A stretch of DNA of 64,000 nucleotides from Syngnathus acus (taxonomy: Eukaryota; Chordata; Actinopteri; Syngnathiformes; Syngnathidae). Made by a program: the position numbers and the translations under genes. The notes below the pieces were generated by a model, which saw only the letters and a list, made by a program, of their open reading frames with translations, made no database searches and had not been told where the DNA came from. Positions 62,604 through 64,000 of this stretch are shown one piece after another. The DNA lies in NCBI RefSeq assembly GCF_901709675.1, contig NC_051101.1:2350501-2414500 (forward strand), read 5' to 3'. How positions within the stretch are numbered: the first letter of the stretch is position 1; every line of letters begins with the position of its first letter.

Positions 62604-64000
62604 TTCTGCTCAAATAGCAAAGAACGCACGCACGCAAGACGGCGGCCGCTTCTGCACGCAAAGACAAACCAACGGCATAGGAAACCGTCCGGTTGCCGTG
62701 GCGACTGCACGACGGCACGCACGGGCTAGGTAAACAAGGATGCCAGTTGCCAAGGGAGACCGCTGCGATCTTGTGCTAAACAAAGAATCGCTAAGTGCTT
62801 TGCCGCACACTGTACGCAAGAGCAGATTTCAGCCGCTTTGGAAGAATGAACTGTGCTTTTTTTTTCTTCTTCTAAAAGTACGGAGAGTGCATTTATGCTC
62901 AAGTTGGGGCCGTTTTTCTAGTATTAGCGAGTGCTTCAGTGTCACAATACAACTTCGATCGGGCTGTCAATTAAGTATGGCGGCCGCATGTCAGACACGC
63001 CGCGTCCTTGCGCTTTCTTTCCGTGACAGTGCACACGCGTGGAGAGCCTCGCGCGCCTTTCCAGTCAGATTAGCCTCTCATTACTCACGTTCCAATTAAG
63101 ACGTCATTAAGAAGAACCATCTGCATACGAGCGGGCGCTCGCTCGCGTGGTTTTTCTGTTTTTTTGAGCGGCATTCGCGAGGGATGGGGAGTCGCTTCGT
63201 GAGCATGCGATGTGACGTATATGTGACGTATCGTAAAATGGCCGCTCGAAAGCAGAACCTCGCGCATGCACGCGTGAGCCCGCATGCAAACGCGCTCAAA
63301 TTTGCATGCCGTGCCTCTAGTCGACACAAATGGAGACGCGCTCGTGTCTTCACATGCACGGCTCGTACTTTTCTCTGCGCGCCCACAAACACGTCCTCTA
63401 CACACAAGAGTTAATCTTCCTCCCTTCAGTGATGCAGGGAGGATTAGGGGATATTAAATCCTCGGATTATCCAATCAAATCGTATTCTACTCGCTCCCTC
63501 CCCCACCTTGGCAAAATCAGTGGAACAAACCATTGCCCCACATCCAGCGGGAGGGGGGCGGGGGCTATTTGGAACAAGGATTAAAGGACAGTGTTAATTC
63601 ATTTCCATATTTGTATTGGTTGTGTTTTGCTGCAAAATGCTGCAGGGCAATCACCTCCTGCAAAAATCAACGATGGAAGAGATTAGAGTGCACAGCATGA
63701 GAAGAGACAATTATTTTGGGTGCATATGTTAAGCACACACACCCCTCCTCCTCTCAGCAAGCACACACTTTCACATGCGTTTTATTTTTATCCAGCATGA
63801 TTTTATCTCGCGTGATGCCCGCGCTTCCCCGCAGCCATTCTACTCCCTCTTAGCTGGTTGTTTCTTTCTTTCACGACCGTGTCACGTTCGGTCTTGTTTT
63901 GTAAATATATACGGCGAGAGAAGAAGCGCGGATCGGGAAAGTGGAGCGGCGCATCGCGCGCAAAACAGCGCCGCCACCGCAAAATCGTTGCGCGTGCACA

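Larger units (their letters stand above)
60701..64000. other. probable celf3 intron, no recognised exon
   Basis: The acceptor at 60700 shows that the transcript continues to the right, so this is intron unless the window crosses another promoter. It contains long GA and short G runs. No exon resembling RRM1 was found. The last 150 bases are CpG-rich, which could be an exon or promoter edge. Confidence 0.5.

Noticed and set aside
1-64000. Search for CRISPR arrays, operons, integrons, tRNA and rRNA genes
   Set aside because: The window is vertebrate nuclear DNA; no such structures were seen, and repeats present are microsatellites, tandem duplications and DNA transposons.

Overview
The window is vertebrate nuclear DNA from a teleost fish, probably a percomorph with a compact genome. 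The evidence is multi-exon genes with canonical GT-AG introns, short introns and intergenic gaps, long dinucleotide and tetranucleotide microsatellites, and fish-type hAT elements. A fish-type 11-beta-hydroxylase gene (cyp11c1) also fits. The species cannot be named from the sequence.

Eight recognisable protein genes lie in a row, all on the minus strand. From low to high coordinates they are: pklr (pyruvate kinase, partial, 299-2926), cyp11c1 (6759-9623), clk2 (LAMMER kinase, 15123-17484, N-terminal exons unresolved), rec8 (meiotic kleisin, 18627-24948), setdb1 (H3K9 methyltransferase, 25372-32147), arnt (bHLH-PAS factor, 34773-42043), cers2 (ceramide synthase 2, 44044-48190) and celf3 (RNA-binding protein, 57108-60700, RRM1 exons off the right edge). 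I rebuilt splice structures by eye. For cyp11c1, rec8, setdb1, arnt and cers2 every exon phase closes into one open frame (527, 562, 1219, 728 and 383 aa). A possible ninth gene (10962-12635) would encode an unrecognised small basic protein with a CaaX-like end.

The set matches the human 1q21-q22 block (PKLR, CLK2, SETDB1, ARNT, CERS2, CELF3), in a different order and with rec8 and cyp11c1 inserted. The genes do not form a pathway; they are linked by ancestry. Gaps are often very small: the setdb1 poly(A) signal lies about 300 bp from the rec8 start codon, and the likely cers2 poly(A) signal about 530 bp from the arnt start.

Non-genic content includes an hAT copy in rec8 intron 1 with 8-bp target duplications and a decayed transposase start, a 209-bp hAT-type MITE with perfect 8-bp target duplications in an arnt intron, and another hAT-like element upstream of setdb1. 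Three tandem duplications (102, 70 and 35 bp) and several microsatellites are also present. The gene-poor parts are 48.2-57.1 kb, much of which may be celf3 3' UTR, and 60.7-64 kb, probably a celf3 intron. I found no tRNA, rRNA, CRISPR or prokaryotic feature, and no clear novel system; the best novelty candidate is the unidentified CaaX-ended gene.
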